NCBI RefSeq assembly: GCF_000300855.1
Contig: NZ_ALJF01000023.1
Coordinates: forward strand, 186,001 to 250,000
Direction: 5' to 3'
DNA length: 64,000 nt
Origin: Agrobacterium albertimagni AOL15
Lineage (GTDB): Bacteria; Pseudomonadota; Alphaproteobacteria; Rhizobiales; Rhizobiaceae
A program made the translations under genes and the position numbers. Of the stretch, positions 7,186 to 16,025 are shown in pieces. The notes under the pieces were generated by a model, which did no database searches, was not told where the DNA came from, and saw nothing but the letters and a program-made list of their open reading frames with translations. The first letter of the stretch is position 1; each line of letters begins with the position of its first letter.

Positions 7186-8430
7186 TCAGGCGAAGAAGCT
7201 GCGGGCGTAATCCAGCGCGTCCGCCAGCGCATCGACTTCTTCCCTTGTGTTATAGAGACCGAACGACGCCCGACAAGTGGAAGTCACGCCGAAACGGGCG
7301 AGCAGCGGCTGGGCGCAATGGGTTCCGGCGCGAACTGCAACGCCGCGACGGTCTATCATGGTGGAGACATCATGGGCATGAATGCCGGCAAGTTCGAAGG
7401 AGAAAATCGCCCCCTTGCCCGGCGCATTGCCGATGATCCGCAGCGAATTGATCGCCGAGAGACGCTCATGCGCATAGGCGCGCAGGCTTTCCTCATGGGC
7501 GGCAATTGCCGGACGCCCGAGGCTTTCCATATAGTCGAGCGCATAACCCAGCCCGATCGCCTGGACGATCGGCGGCGTGCCGGCTTCAAAGCGATGCGGC
7601 GGCTCGTTATAAGTGACGCGATCTTCAGCGACCTCGATGATCATTTCGCCACCGCCCATGAAGGGGTCCATATCCTTCAAGCGGTCCATCTTGCCCCAGA
7701 GCACGCCGATGCCCGAGGGACCGTAGAGCTTGTGGCCGGTGACGGCATACCAGTCGCAGCCGAGATCCCGCACATCAACCGGCATGTGAACGGCGCCCTG
7801 AGAGCCATCGACCATCACGGCAATGCCGCGCTCATGGGCGATGCGGCAGACTTCCTTGATCGGCACGACCGTACCGAGCGCATTCGACATATGGGTGATG
7901 GCGATCAGCTTGGTGCGCTCGGTCAGGCAAGCCACGAAGGCTTCCATGTCGAAGGCGCCGTCGTCGGTGACCGGCGCCCAGACCAGCTTGGCACCCTTGC
8001 GTTCCCTGAGGAAATGCCAGGGCACGATGTTGGAGTGATGCTCCATGATCGAGAGCACGATCTCATCGCCCTCGCCGATATGCTTCATGCCCCAGCCATA
8101 GGCGACCGTGTTGATCGCTTCGGTCGAGGACTTGGTGAAGATCACCTCGTCGATCGATGGGGCGTTGAGGAAACGGCGCACCTTTTCGCGCGCCGCCTCA
8201 TAGGCATCCGTCGCAGCATTGGACAGGAAATGCAGGCCACGATGCACATTGGCGTATTCGTGGGCATAGGCGTGTGAAACGGCGTCGATCACTCTTTGCG
8301 GCTTTTGCGAAGACGCCGCATTGTCGAGATAAACCAGCGGCTTGCCATAGACTTCGCGCGACAGGATCGGGAAATCCCGGCGCACCGCCTCAACGTCGTA
8401 TCCTGTCCGTGCCGCGATCGTGTCAGCCAT
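7186..8430 (-). CDS. sufS: cysteine desulfurase SufS
   Basis: PLP-dependent class II cysteine desulfurase that supplies sulfur to SufBCD, 414 residues. The PLP lysine is K234 (TGHKLYGPSG) and the active-site cysteine is C372 (RAGTHCAQPLL). The start at 8430 overlaps the sufD stop by eight bases, pointing to translational coupling; longer in-frame readings extend into sufD and are rejected. A second, NifS/IscS-like desulfurase opens the same operon. Confidence 0.96.
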   Translation of the reverse strand: MADTIAARTGYDVEAVRRDFPILSREVYGKPLVYLDNAASSQKPQRVIDAVSHAYAHEYANVHRGLHFLSNAATDAYEAAREKVRRFLNAPSIDEVIFTKSSTEAINTVAYGWGMKHIGEGDEIVLSIMEHHSNIVPWHFLRERKGAKLVWAPVTDDGAFDMEAFVACLTERTKLIAITHMSNALGTVVPIKEVCRIAHERGIAVMVDGSQGAVHMPVDVRDLGCDWYAVTGHKLYGPSGIGVLWGKMDRLKDMDPFMGGGEMIIEVAEDRVTYNEPPHRFEAGTPPIVQAIGLGYALDYMESLGRPAIAAHEESLRAYAHERLSAINSLRIIGNAPGKGAIFSFELAGIHAHDVSTMIDRRGVAVRAGTHCAQPLLARFGVTSTCRASFGLYNTREEVDALADALDYARSFFA

Positions 8431-9700
8431 GATGCTCCAGCCAGTCGGTGATGATCTCTTCCAGGGCCTCGACGAGCGGCTCGTTTTCGAGCTCCTCGAC
8501 GATTTCGGCGACGAAGCCATTGATCAGCAGGGCGCGTGCCTTCTTTTCCGGAATGCCGCGCGACATCAGGTAGTAGAGATGGCTCTTGTGGATGTCGGCG
8601 ACCGTCGCACCATGGGCGCACTGCACGTCGTCAGCGAAGATTTCGAGTTCCGGCTTCACCGAGAACTCACAATCATCCGACATCAGCAGCGTATTGCAGG
8701 CCATGCGGGCGTCGGTTTTCTGGGCATCCGGAGCAACCCGGATCATGCCCTGGAAGACGCCGTGGGCACGATCGAAGACAACGTTGCGGATGATTTCCGT
8801 CGAGGTCGTGTTCGGCACGTCGTGGCCGAGCGTCATAGTGACATCGGTATGCGTGTCGCCGCCGAGCAGGTTGACGCCGCGCAGCATGAAGTCGGAGCCT
8901 TCGCCCGCGGTCTTCACATGCACCTCCTGGCGCACCAGCTTGCCGCCGGCATTGACGATGAAGAGCCTGAACTTCGCATCCGTTCCCAGTTCGGCGCGGA
9001 TCTGGCCGAGATGGGTGTCGGCATCACCTTCGCCCTGCAGGATGATCCAGGTAATCTCGGCGCCCTCGCCGAGCTTCAGATCGGCGACGACCGAGGCGAG
9101 TGCGGCCGAACCGCTCTGGCCGACATGACGCTCGATAACGGTTGCCTTGGAACCCTTGCCGAAGGTGGCGGGGAACCGCAGATGCAGCTGACCGGCCGCG
9201 TGAACCGACTGCAGCTCGATCGGCGCTTCGATCTCCGTGTCCTCTGCCACATCGAGCGTAAAGCCGTCGCGCACGAAAGCACCGTTCAGGCGGCCGATCG
9301 TGTCGTCCGCGTTGAAGGCTGTCAGACCGTCGGCAGCGGCGCCCGTGGAGAGCGCGTCGCGGTAGAGTGCGATGCTCAGACCATCCGGCAGCGCTGACGG
9401 CCGCTGGGCCACGCCCTGCAGGACGTTGAGCACATGAGCGCCCGACACCAAGGGGTCAACCGTCTTGGCAACAGCCTGCGGCTCATCCGCCGGAAGTGCA
9501 CGCAGCAGCGCCTTGAGGTCGGTGTAGTGGAAGGTCTCGACGCGGCGCGTCGGAAGGCCCTGGCGCTTCAGCGCGTCGAACAGGCCGTCGCGCTTCAGAA
9601 GCACGGCGCCATCGCCCGGAAGGCTGCCGATCTGGTTAGTATAGGCGTCGATGAGCTGGGTCTCGGCTGCGGTGAGCCGGTTGGCCGCTTGCAAAGTCAT
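8423..9700 (-). CDS. sufD: Fe-S cluster assembly protein SufD
   Basis: SufBD-family scaffold subunit, 425 residues. Helical N-terminal part (about 1-120, GLPTRRVETFHYTDLKALL) followed by the beta-helix core, with the conserved C-terminal segment CEFSVKPELEIFADDVQCAHGATV and SRGIPEKKARALLINGF. Partners SufB and SufC are encoded upstream, sufS downstream. Confidence 0.96.
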   Translation of the reverse strand: MTLQAANRLTAAETQLIDAYTNQIGSLPGDGAVLLKRDGLFDALKRQGLPTRRVETFHYTDLKALLRALPADEPQAVAKTVDPLVSGAHVLNVLQGVAQRPSALPDGLSIALYRDALSTGAAADGLTAFNADDTIGRLNGAFVRDGFTLDVAEDTEIEAPIELQSVHAAGQLHLRFPATFGKGSKATVIERHVGQSGSAALASVVADLKLGEGAEITWIILQGEGDADTHLGQIRAELGTDAKFRLFIVNAGGKLVRQEVHVKTAGEGSDFMLRGVNLLGGDTHTDVTMTLGHDVPNTTSTEIIRNVVFDRAHGVFQGMIRVAPDAQKTDARMACNTLLMSDDCEFSVKPELEIFADDVQCAHGATVADIHKSHLYYLMSRGIPEKKARALLINGFVAEIVEELENEPLVEALEEIITDWLEHHG

Positions 9701-9730
9701 CGTTGCAACTCCTTCAAAACTTGAAACCGC

Positions 9731-10486
9731 TTACGCTGCCTGACCGGTGATGTCGGCATAGCCGTTGGCTTCGAGTTCCAGCGCCAGGCTCTTGTCACCC
9801 GACTTGATGATCTGGCCTTGGTAGAGAACGTGAACGCTATCAGGCACGATGTAGTCGAGCAGGCGCTGGTAGTGGGTGATGACAACAGTTGCGCGGTCCG
9901 GACGCTTCAACGCGTTGACGCCATCGGCGACGATCTTCAGCGCATCGATGTCGAGGCCGGAATCGGTTTCGTCGAGAATGCAGAGCTTCGGCTCGAGCAG
10001 CGCCATCTGCAGGATCTCAGCGCGCTTCTTTTCACCGCCGGAGAAACCGACATTGAGCGGACGCTTCAGCATGTCTGGGTTGATCTTCAATTCGCCGGCG
10101 GCTTCCTTGACGCGGCGGATGAAGTCCGGCGTCGTCAGTTCGGCTTCGCCACGCGCCTTGCGCTGCGAGTTCATTGCAACCTTGAGGAACTGCATGGTGG
10201 CCACGCCCGGGATTTCGACCGGATACTGGAAGGCAAGGAAGATGCCCTTGGCAGCGCGCTCGGCCGGGTCGAGTTCGAGAATGCTCTCGCCGTTATAGAG
10301 GATGTCGCCTTCGGTGACTTCATAGTCTTCGCGACCCGACAGGATGTAGGACAACGTCGACTTGCCTGAGCCGTTCGGACCCATGATGGCAGCCACTTCG
10401 CCGGCCTTCACCGTCAGGTTCAGGCCCTTGATGATTTCGGTGCCGTCTTCGGCGATGCGGGCATGGAGATTTCTGATTTCAAGCAT
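9731..10486 (-). CDS. sufC: Fe-S assembly ATPase SufC
   Basis: ABC-type ATPase of the SufBCD scaffold complex, soluble, 251 residues. Walker A GPNGSGKS (36-43), signature FSGGEKKR and Walker B CILDETDSGLD are all present; the DETDSGLD variant is typical of SufC. The start at 10486 has AGGAAG at good spacing; ten upstream in-frame residues are probably not translated. Confidence 0.96.
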   Translation of the reverse strand: MLEIRNLHARIAEDGTEIIKGLNLTVKAGEVAAIMGPNGSGKSTLSYILSGREDYEVTEGDILYNGESILELDPAERAAKGIFLAFQYPVEIPGVATMQFLKVAMNSQRKARGEAELTTPDFIRRVKEAAGELKINPDMLKRPLNVGFSGGEKKRAEILQMALLEPKLCILDETDSGLDIDALKIVADGVNALKRPDRATVVITHYQRLLDYIVPDSVHVLYQGQIIKSGDKSLALELEANGYADITGQAA

Positions 10487-10565
10487 GTCTGTCTTCCTGT
10501 CCATCGGGCGGTTCAAGAGCCGCCTGTCGTTTCCTGTTGCGCCGCTGGCGCTTGTTCTTCAATCC

Positions 10566-10591
10566 GTCATCCTCGGGCTTGTCCCGAGGAC
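10566..10591. repeat. short palindromic repeat
   Basis: A stem CCTCGGG/CCCGAGG around a CTTGT loop within GTCATCC...AGGACA. This matches a palindrome I recognise as widely scattered between genes in Rhizobiales genomes. Here it lies between the small coiled-coil gene and sufC, inside the suf transcript. Confidence 0.55.
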
Positions 10592-10630
10592 ACATGGGCG
10601 ACCGACCTTGCGCAAGGCGCACTGGCCTTA

Positions 10631-10855
10631 TCAGCCCTCGCTTAACTCAAGCCGTTTTTCGATCCGGTCGAGACGCAGCTTCAATTCCGCGATCTCGCCA
10701 TCCTGCCTCGTCTCGTCGGTCATGAACCCGGCCATGTATTGCTTCACAGCCCGCATCTCTGCACGCATACCGACCATTTCCTCCTTCAAAGAAGAGAGGT
10801 CGGTGCGCATAATGCGCAGATGCTCTAAAATGAGATTCTCGACCTTCTCGTTCAT
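10631..10855 (-). CDS. small coiled-coil protein in suf operon
   Basis: 74-residue, highly charged, helical protein with heptad-like leucine/isoleucine spacing (about residues 5-70), so probably a coiled coil; no signal peptide or membrane segment and no cysteine. Its ATG shares one base with the sufB stop (TAATG), and the Shine-Dalgarno lies in the sufB end, which argues for real translation. It sits between sufB and sufC, where most suf operons have no gene. Function unknown. It could be an accessory factor or a remnant of an inserted regulatory gene. Confidence 0.65.
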   Translation of the reverse strand: MNEKVENLILEHLRIMRTDLSSLKEEMVGMRAEMRAVKQYMAGFMTDETRQDGEIAELKLRLDRIEKRLELSEG

Positions 10856-12324
10856 TACCCCACGCTTCCCTCGAGCGAGATGTTGATCAGCTTCTGCGCT
10901 TCAACCGCGAATTCCATCGGCAGCTGCTGGATGACGTCTCGGACGAAGCCGTTGACGATCAGGGCGATGGCCTCTTCTTCCGGGATGCCGCGCTGCATGG
11001 CGTAGAACTTCTGGTCCTCGGAGATCTTAGATGTCGTCGCCTCGTGCTCCACCTTGACCGTCGAGTTCTTCACCTCGATATAGGGCACCGTATGCGCGCC
11101 GCAGGTGTCGCCGATCAGGAGCGAGTCGCAATTGGTGAAGTTGCGGGCGTTTTCCGCCTTGCGATGCATCGAGACCTGGCCGCGATAGGTGTTCTGCGAC
11201 ACACCGGCTGAGATGCCCTTGGAGATGATCCGGCTCTTGGTGTTCTTGCCGAGATGGATCATCTTGGTGCCGCTGTCGACCTGCTGATGGCCGTTGGAAA
11301 CAGCGATCGAGTAGAACTCGCCCTGGCTGTCATCGCCGCGCAGAATGCAGGACGGATATTTCCAGGTGATGGCCGAGCCGGTCTCGACCTGGGTCCAGGA
11401 GATCTTGGAACGGTCGCCACGGCAATCGCCACGCTTGGTGACGAAGTTGTAGATGCCGCCCTTGCCGTCCTTGTCGCCCGGATACCAGTTCTGGACGGTC
11501 GAATACTTGATCTCGGCGTCATCCATGGCAACGAGTTCGACCACGGCTGCGTGCAGCTGGTTCTCGTCGCGCTGGGGTGCCGTGCAGCCTTCGAGATAGG
11601 ACACGTAGGCGCCTTCTTCGGCGACGATCAGCGTGCGCTCGAACTGGCCGGTGTTCTTCTCGTTGATGCGGAAATAGGTCGACAATTCCATCGGGCAGCG
11701 AACGCCCTTCGGAATGTAGACAAAGGAACCGTCGGTGAAGACGGCGCAGTTCAGCGTCGCATAATAGTTGTCGGTGACCGGAACGACCGAGCCGAGATAC
11801 TTCTTCACCAGCTCGGGATATTCGCGGATCGCTTCCGAGATCGACATGAAGATCACGCCGGCCTTCATCAGCTCTTCCTTGAAGGTGGTGACGACCGAAA
11901 CCGAATCGAAGACGGCGTCGACGGCGATCTTCGAAGACTGGACGCCCGCCAGCATTTCCTGCTCTTTCAGCGGAATGCCAAGCTTTTCATAGACCTTCAG
12001 AAGCTCAGGATCGACTTCGTCGAGCGACTTCGGGCCGGCAGCCGTCTTCGGCGCGGCATAATAGTAGATGTCGTTGAAATCGATCTTCGGATAGTCGACG
12101 CGCGCCCAGGTGGGCTCGACCATCGTCAGCCAACGGCGATATGCGTCGAGGCGCCATTCGAGCATCCATTCCGGCTCGTTCTTCTTTGCCGAGATGAAGC
12201 GGACGATGTCTTCCGACAGGCCTTTCGGGGCCTTGTCGACTTCGATGGTGGTTTCAAAACCATACTTGTACTGATCCACATCGATCTGGCGCACCTGATC
12301 GATCGTTTCCTGCACAGCAGCCAT
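10855..12324 (-). CDS. sufB: Fe-S cluster assembly protein SufB
   Basis: Core scaffold subunit of SufBCD, 489 residues, standard length. Recognisable segments include [18 protein letters not shown] near the N-terminus, [11 protein letters not shown]-type sequence ([13 protein letters not shown]) and the C-terminal [19 protein letters not shown]. The start at 12324 has GGAG seven bases upstream; a 22-residue in-frame extension has no support. Follows the cysteine desulfurase gene by about 140 bases on the same strand. Confidence 0.97.
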   Translation of the reverse strand: MAAVQETIDQVRQIDVDQYKYGFETTIEVDKAPKGLSEDIVRFISAKKNEPEWMLEWRLDAYRRWLTMVEPTWARVDYPKIDFNDIYYYAAPKTAAGPKSLDEVDPELLKVYEKLGIPLKEQEMLAGVQSSKIAVDAVFDSVSVVTTFKEELMKAGVIFMSISEAIREYPELVKKYLGSVVPVTDNYYATLNCAVFTDGSFVYIPKGVRCPMELSTYFRINEKNTGQFERTLIVAEEGAYVSYLEGCTAPQRDENQLHAAVVELVAMDDAEIKYSTVQNWYPGDKDGKGGIYNFVTKRGDCRGDRSKISWTQVETGSAITWKYPSCILRGDDSQGEFYSIAVSNGHQQVDSGTKMIHLGKNTKSRIISKGISAGVSQNTYRGQVSMHRKAENARNFTNCDSLLIGDTCGAHTVPYIEVKNSTVKVEHEATTSKISEDQKFYAMQRGIPEEEAIALIVNGFVRDVIQQLPMEFAVEAQKLINISLEGSVG

Positions 12325-12463
12325 GGTCGTTCTCCAATCTTGCCGGGCCAAATTCCGACAGCTTGTTAACGTTGGGCGGTGACCCGCCATATCTAAGGTT
12401 CCCGAGCCACCATTTCACCCTCTTGGCAAGGGAAAAACGAGGATCGGACCGGTTTTTTGCCGC

Positions 12464-13630
12464 TTATGCGGCCTGGCCAGCCGGTTTTCGCCGGGCGGCA
12501 ATCTTCTCAAAGGTCGCAACGAAGCGATCAATGTCCGCTTCCGTTGTCGTCGGGCCGATCGACAGGCGCAGCGCTCCGGTTGCGGCATCCTCGCCCATCG
12601 CGGTCAAAACGTGGCTGGCGCCCACCTTGCCGGACGAGCAGGCCGCACCCGCCGACAATGCGACACCTTCCAGATCGAAGGCGATCTGACCGGTTTCAGC
12701 CTTCAGTCCGGGCAGATGGAAAAAGCTGGTGTTGCCGACCCGCGTTCCCCCCCGGCCGTAGATCATGGTGTCTGGCGCCACCGACAGCATGGCTTGCTCA
12801 GCCCGATCGCGAAGTGCAGACACATGCGCATTCCGCTCAACCAGGCCCGCCGCCATTTCGCGCGCAGCAGCGCCGAAGCCGGCGATCGCCGCGAGATTTT
12901 CAGTACCGGCGCGATGCCCCTTCTCCTGGCCCCCACCACGCACCAGAGGTTCCGGCATCAAGGTCTCGCCACGCGACACCAGCGCACCAACGCCCTTGGG
13001 GCCACCGAGCTTGTGGGCCGAGAGGATCAGGAAATCGGCTCCAAGGTCAGCGATGGCGATCGGCAAACGTCCCGCCGCCTGAACGGCATCCACAACAAGC
13101 AATCCACCGAACTTCTTTACGATGGCGGAGACATCCCGGATTGGCTGCACGATGCCGGTTTCATTGTTGACAATCATCACGGCAACAAGAGGCAAACCGT
13201 CGGCCGGATCATGCGCGGCCAGCAGCGCCGAAAGCGCATCGAGATCGAGAACACCCAAACGCGTCACCGGTATTTCGGTGATCTGATGAGCGGCAAAGCG
13301 TCCGCCGGCTCGGACAGCCGGATGCTCGATCGCGGAAACGTAGAGCCGACCGAGCGAAACACGCGACTTGCCCATCCGATAGACCGGCGACAGCACCTGA
13401 TTGGCGGCTTCGGTCGCGCTTGCGGTAAACGTCACATGAGAGGCTTCCGCGCCAACGAGACTTGCGACCTCGCGGCGGGCCTTTTCGATGAGGGCACGCG
13501 CCGCGCGTCCTTCGGCATGCACTGAAGACGGGTTGCCGGGCATTGCGAGCGCCTCGACCATGGCATCGCGCGCCGCGCCCATCAGGGGTGCGGTGGCGTT
13601 CCAGTCGAGATAGATGCGCTCAACAGCCAT
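12464..13630 (-). CDS. cysteine desulfurase, NifS/IscS type
   Basis: PLP-dependent class I cysteine desulfurase, 388 residues. The PLP lysine is K207 (SAHKLGGPKG); the catalytic cysteine is C331 on the loop SAGAACSSGK. NNETGIVQP and GTENLAAIAG are family hallmarks. First gene of the suf operon, directly downstream of the promoter with an Irr/ICE-type box. It complements SufS, so the operon encodes two sulfur donors. Sometimes annotated iscS or nifS; no iscU or iscA neighbour supports a complete ISC system here. Confidence 0.93.
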   Translation of the reverse strand: MAVERIYLDWNATAPLMGAARDAMVEALAMPGNPSSVHAEGRAARALIEKARREVASLVGAEASHVTFTASATEAANQVLSPVYRMGKSRVSLGRLYVSAIEHPAVRAGGRFAAHQITEIPVTRLGVLDLDALSALLAAHDPADGLPLVAVMIVNNETGIVQPIRDVSAIVKKFGGLLVVDAVQAAGRLPIAIADLGADFLILSAHKLGGPKGVGALVSRGETLMPEPLVRGGGQEKGHRAGTENLAAIAGFGAAAREMAAGLVERNAHVSALRDRAEQAMLSVAPDTMIYGRGGTRVGNTSFFHLPGLKAETGQIAFDLEGVALSAGAACSSGKVGASHVLTAMGEDAATGALRLSIGPTTTEADIDRFVATFEKIAARRKPAGQAA

Positions 13631-13729
13631 CCTGGCTTCAGACTCCCATACACGTGGCGGCGCATTTTCCTTGAAATTTCCGCCGGGCTTGCCTTATGAC
13701 ACCTTCACCCCGGATGCGACGTCATCCAG

Positions 13730-13779
13730 TTTCGAACGGTTCTAAACTTCGTTCTAGAAAAGCTGACTGACGCCGTCAA
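13730..13779 (-). promoter_or_regulatory. suf operon promoter with Irr/ICE box
   Basis: On the minus strand a -35 TTGACG (13774-13779) and a -10 TAGAAC (13751-13756) are separated by 17 bp. Just downstream, over the expected transcription start, is TTTAGAACCGTTCGAAA (13730-13746). It fits 13 of the 14 fixed positions of the iron-control element TTTAGAA-N3-TTCTAAA bound by Irr in rhizobia. The position suggests repression by Irr when iron is low. About 100 bases separate it from the first start codon. Confidence 0.65.
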
Positions 13780-13788
13780 GTCAGCTTT
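13759..13788. repeat. inverted repeat over the suf -35 region
   Basis: Perfect 10-bp arms AAAGCTGACT / AGTCAGCTTT enclosing GACGCCGTCA, itself nearly palindromic. It covers the -35 element of the suf promoter and lies just upstream of the divergent hydrolase gene. It may be a protein-binding site or a hairpin; I do not recognise the motif. Confidence 0.5.
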
Positions 13789-13835
13789 CTAATTTGGTGT
13801 TGACGAACCGCAAAAATGTCAGGGACCGGAACCTT

Positions 13836-14513
13836 ATGCCCGAAGTGATTTTCAACGGCCCCGCCGGCCGTCTCGAAGGCCGTTATCAGCCCTCCAAGGA
13901 AAAGAGCGCACCGATCGCGATCATCCTTCATCCGCATCCGCAATTCGGCGGGACGATGAACAACCAGATCGTCTACCAGCTGTTCTACATGTTCCAGAAG
14001 CGCGGCTTCACCACGCTCCGCTTCAACTTCCGCGGCATCGGCCGCAGCCAGGGCGAGTTCGACCATGGCGCCGGCGAGTTGTCGGATGCCGCATCGGCCC
14101 TGGACTGGGTGCAGAGCCTGCATCCGGATTCGAAGAGCTGCTGGGTTGCCGGCTACTCCTTCGGCTCCTGGATCGGCATGCAGCTCCTGATGCGTCGCCC
14201 TGAGATCGAAGGCTTCATGTCGATCGCGCCGCAGCCGAACATCTATGACTTCTCCTTCCTCGCCCCCTGCCCATCGTCCGGCCTGATCATCAATGGCGAC
14301 AGCGACAAGGTGGCACCTGAAAAAGACGTCATCGGCCTCGTCGACAAGCTGAAGACGCAGAAGGGCATCCTCATCACTCATAAGACGGTGCCGGGCGCCA
14401 ACCACTTCTTCAACGGCCAGGTGGAAACGCTGATGGCGGAGTGCGAGGACTATCTCGACCGTCGCCTCGACGGCGAACTGGTCCCCGAGCCGGCTGCCAA
14501 GCGGATCCGGTAA
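13836..14513 (+). CDS. alpha/beta hydrolase
   Basis: Small cytoplasmic alpha/beta hydrolase, 225 residues. The nucleophile elbow GYSFGS carries the catalytic serine (about residue 107), HPHPQFGGTMNN holds the oxyanion region, and the C-terminal GANHFFNG gives the catalytic histidine. This is the conserved short form seen throughout rhizobia. No substrate can be assigned. The start at 13836 (MPEVIFNGPAGRLEGR) is the usual family N-terminus; a 14-codon extension upstream is unlikely. The next gene starts one base after its stop. Confidence 0.88.
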   Translation: MPEVIFNGPAGRLEGRYQPSKEKSAPIAIILHPHPQFGGTMNNQIVYQLFYMFQKRGFTTLRFNFRGIGRSQGEFDHGAGELSDAASALDWVQSLHPDSKSCWVAGYSFGSWIGMQLLMRRPEIEGFMSIAPQPNIYDFSFLAPCPSSGLIINGDSDKVAPEKDVIGLVDKLKTQKGILITHKTVPGANHFFNGQVETLMAECEDYLDRRLDGELVPEPAAKRIR

Positions 14514-14514
14514 G

Positions 14515-14955
14515 ATGATCCGGATCGTGGCCGATACAAATGTGCTCGTCAGCGCTTGTATCGGCCGCGGTCCAGCCTCGAAAGTGATCGAGGCGTGCCT
14601 GGACGGACGCCTTGTCCCTTTCCTGTCCGGTCCATTGCTACTCGAGTACCGCGACGTTCTGTCCAGGACCGAGCCTTTTGTTCAGGCACGATTGTCCGCC
14701 AATGAACGTTTAGCATTGCTGGAAATTTTCGTTTCTCGCTGCCACTGGCGCACGGCGCACTTCAAATGGCGGCCCAATCTCGTCGATGAAGCCGACAATC
14801 ACTTGATCGAATTGGCAATCTCGGCCAACGCGCATATAGTCGTGACGTCGAACATCCGAGATTTCGAAAAGGCGGAGCTCAGGTTCCCGCATATCAAGAT
14901 CGAGACACCCGCAGCGACCGTTCGGAGGCTTGAACATGAACGCTTTAACCGTTGA
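14515..14955 (+). CDS. PIN-domain toxin
   Basis: PIN-family RNase (COG1569-like), 146 residues. Acidic metal-binding residues are in place: D7 (VADTNVLVSA), E44 (LLLEYRDVL), D91/D94 (DEADNHLIELA) and D116 (TSNIRDF). It begins one base after the hydrolase stop and overlaps the next small gene, its probable antitoxin, by 20 bases. Toxin-first order is usual for this PIN subgroup. Predicted to cleave RNA when free of antitoxin; the target is unknown. Confidence 0.85.
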   Translation: MIRIVADTNVLVSACIGRGPASKVIEACLDGRLVPFLSGPLLLEYRDVLSRTEPFVQARLSANERLALLEIFVSRCHWRTAHFKWRPNLVDEADNHLIELAISANAHIVVTSNIRDFEKAELRFPHIKIETPAATVRRLEHERFNR

Positions 14956-15145
14956 GCTGAGTTCCGAGGTTCACGAAAAGGTGGATCTGATCGCGGCGGA
15001 AAAGGGTGTCTCTCCTGAACGCCTTGTATCAGAAATGGCAGCGGAAATGGTAAAGCAGCACGAAGCTTACCGCTTGTTCGAGGAGATGGCCGCCCGCGGC
15101 AGGGGAAGAGAGGCGGAAGCCCTCGCCTTGCTTCGTCGCGACTGA
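14936..15145 (+). CDS. RHH-type antitoxin partner of PIN toxin
   Basis: 69-residue protein with an N-terminal ribbon-helix-helix-like segment (LTVELSSEVHEKVDLIAAEKGVS) and a charged helical tail likely to bind the PIN toxin. GGAGG lies seven bases before the ATG at 14936, inside the toxin gene. The 20-base overlap with the toxin frame indicates coupled expression. It should also autorepress the pair, although the promoter would be upstream of the toxin, within or before the hydrolase gene. Confidence 0.78.
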   Translation: MNALTVELSSEVHEKVDLIAAEKGVSPERLVSEMAAEMVKQHEAYRLFEEMAARGRGREAEALALLRRD

Positions 15146-15179
15146 CCGTCGTGTTCGATTACAGACTGTGATGCTTTGA

Positions 15180-16025
15180 ATGACCTCACCCATGACATTT
15201 GACGCCGTCGGCCTCGCAGGTGGCGGAAACCGTTGCTACTGGCAGAGCGGCTTCTTGAAGGCTTTCAGCGAGCATCAGCCGCTCAATCCGCGCTTCTATG
15301 TGTCCGTTTCTGCCGGGGCCTATCACGGCGCGATGTTTCTTGCCGGTGTCGGCGATCGGGTTCGCGAGTCCGCCTTCGCATTCGCCGAAAAGGGGCATCG
15401 TGGCATTGACTGGCGCGCGCTGAGGCGGCGGCAATCGCCGCTGGTCGTCGGTGCTCTGTTTCGACAATTGCTCGCCAGCGAATTCGGCGAGGCAGAACTC
15501 GCCGCATTGAAGGCTGCACCGCCGATGCTGATCCAGCTCTCCGGCGTTCCGGACTGGATGCCGGGTGCGCTCGGGGCGCTGGGCTCGATCGGCGCCTATC
15601 AGATCGAAAAGCTTTTGACCGACGGCACCCATTCCAAGGCAGGGCTTCGCATGAAACTGCGTCCGACCTGGTTCTCCACGCACAATGTCGACTATCCCGG
15701 TGAGCTGGTCGATGCACTGATGGCGACCTCCTCGGTCCCACCCTTCATGCCGGTCGGAAGGGTCCGCGGCCGGGCCTATCTCGATGGCGGCCTCGTCGAC
15801 AATCCGCCCCTGATGAAGCTTTCAGAAGTCGAAGCGAAAGGCTGGAAGACGCTGCTGCTCTCGACCCGCTTTGGCCGCACGCCGCCGGCGGTCGCCAACC
15901 GCATCGTCGTCGGCCCGAGTGAAGACATTCCGGTCAGCAAGTTCGCCGTCGGCGACGCAGCCGGCATCCGGCATGCCTATGAAGTGGGCTTGCGGGATGG
16001 CCTCGCCTTTGCAAAATCCGCATAA
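15180..16025 (+). CDS. patatin-like phospholipase
   Basis: Patatin-family acyl hydrolase with a Ser-Asp dyad, 281 residues. The oxyanion-hole glycines are GLAGGGNRC (11-19), the nucleophile is S44 in [10 protein letters not shown] and the catalytic aspartate is D202 in [11 protein letters not shown]. The elbow reads S-V-S-A-G rather than G-x-S-x-G, so the first glycine is replaced. Likely cytoplasmic. Its 3' end overlaps the convergent anmK-GNAT gene by 49 bases. A second ATG at 15192 is an alternative start. Confidence 0.87.
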   Translation: MTSPMTFDAVGLAGGGNRCYWQSGFLKAFSEHQPLNPRFYVSVSAGAYHGAMFLAGVGDRVRESAFAFAEKGHRGIDWRALRRRQSPLVVGALFRQLLASEFGEAELAALKAAPPMLIQLSGVPDWMPGALGALGSIGAYQIEKLLTDGTHSKAGLRMKLRPTWFSTHNVDYPGELVDALMATSSVPPFMPVGRVRGRAYLDGGLVDNPPLMKLSEVEAKGWKTLLLSTRFGRTPPAVANRIVVGPSEDIPVSKFAVGDAAGIRHAYEVGLRDGLAFAKSA

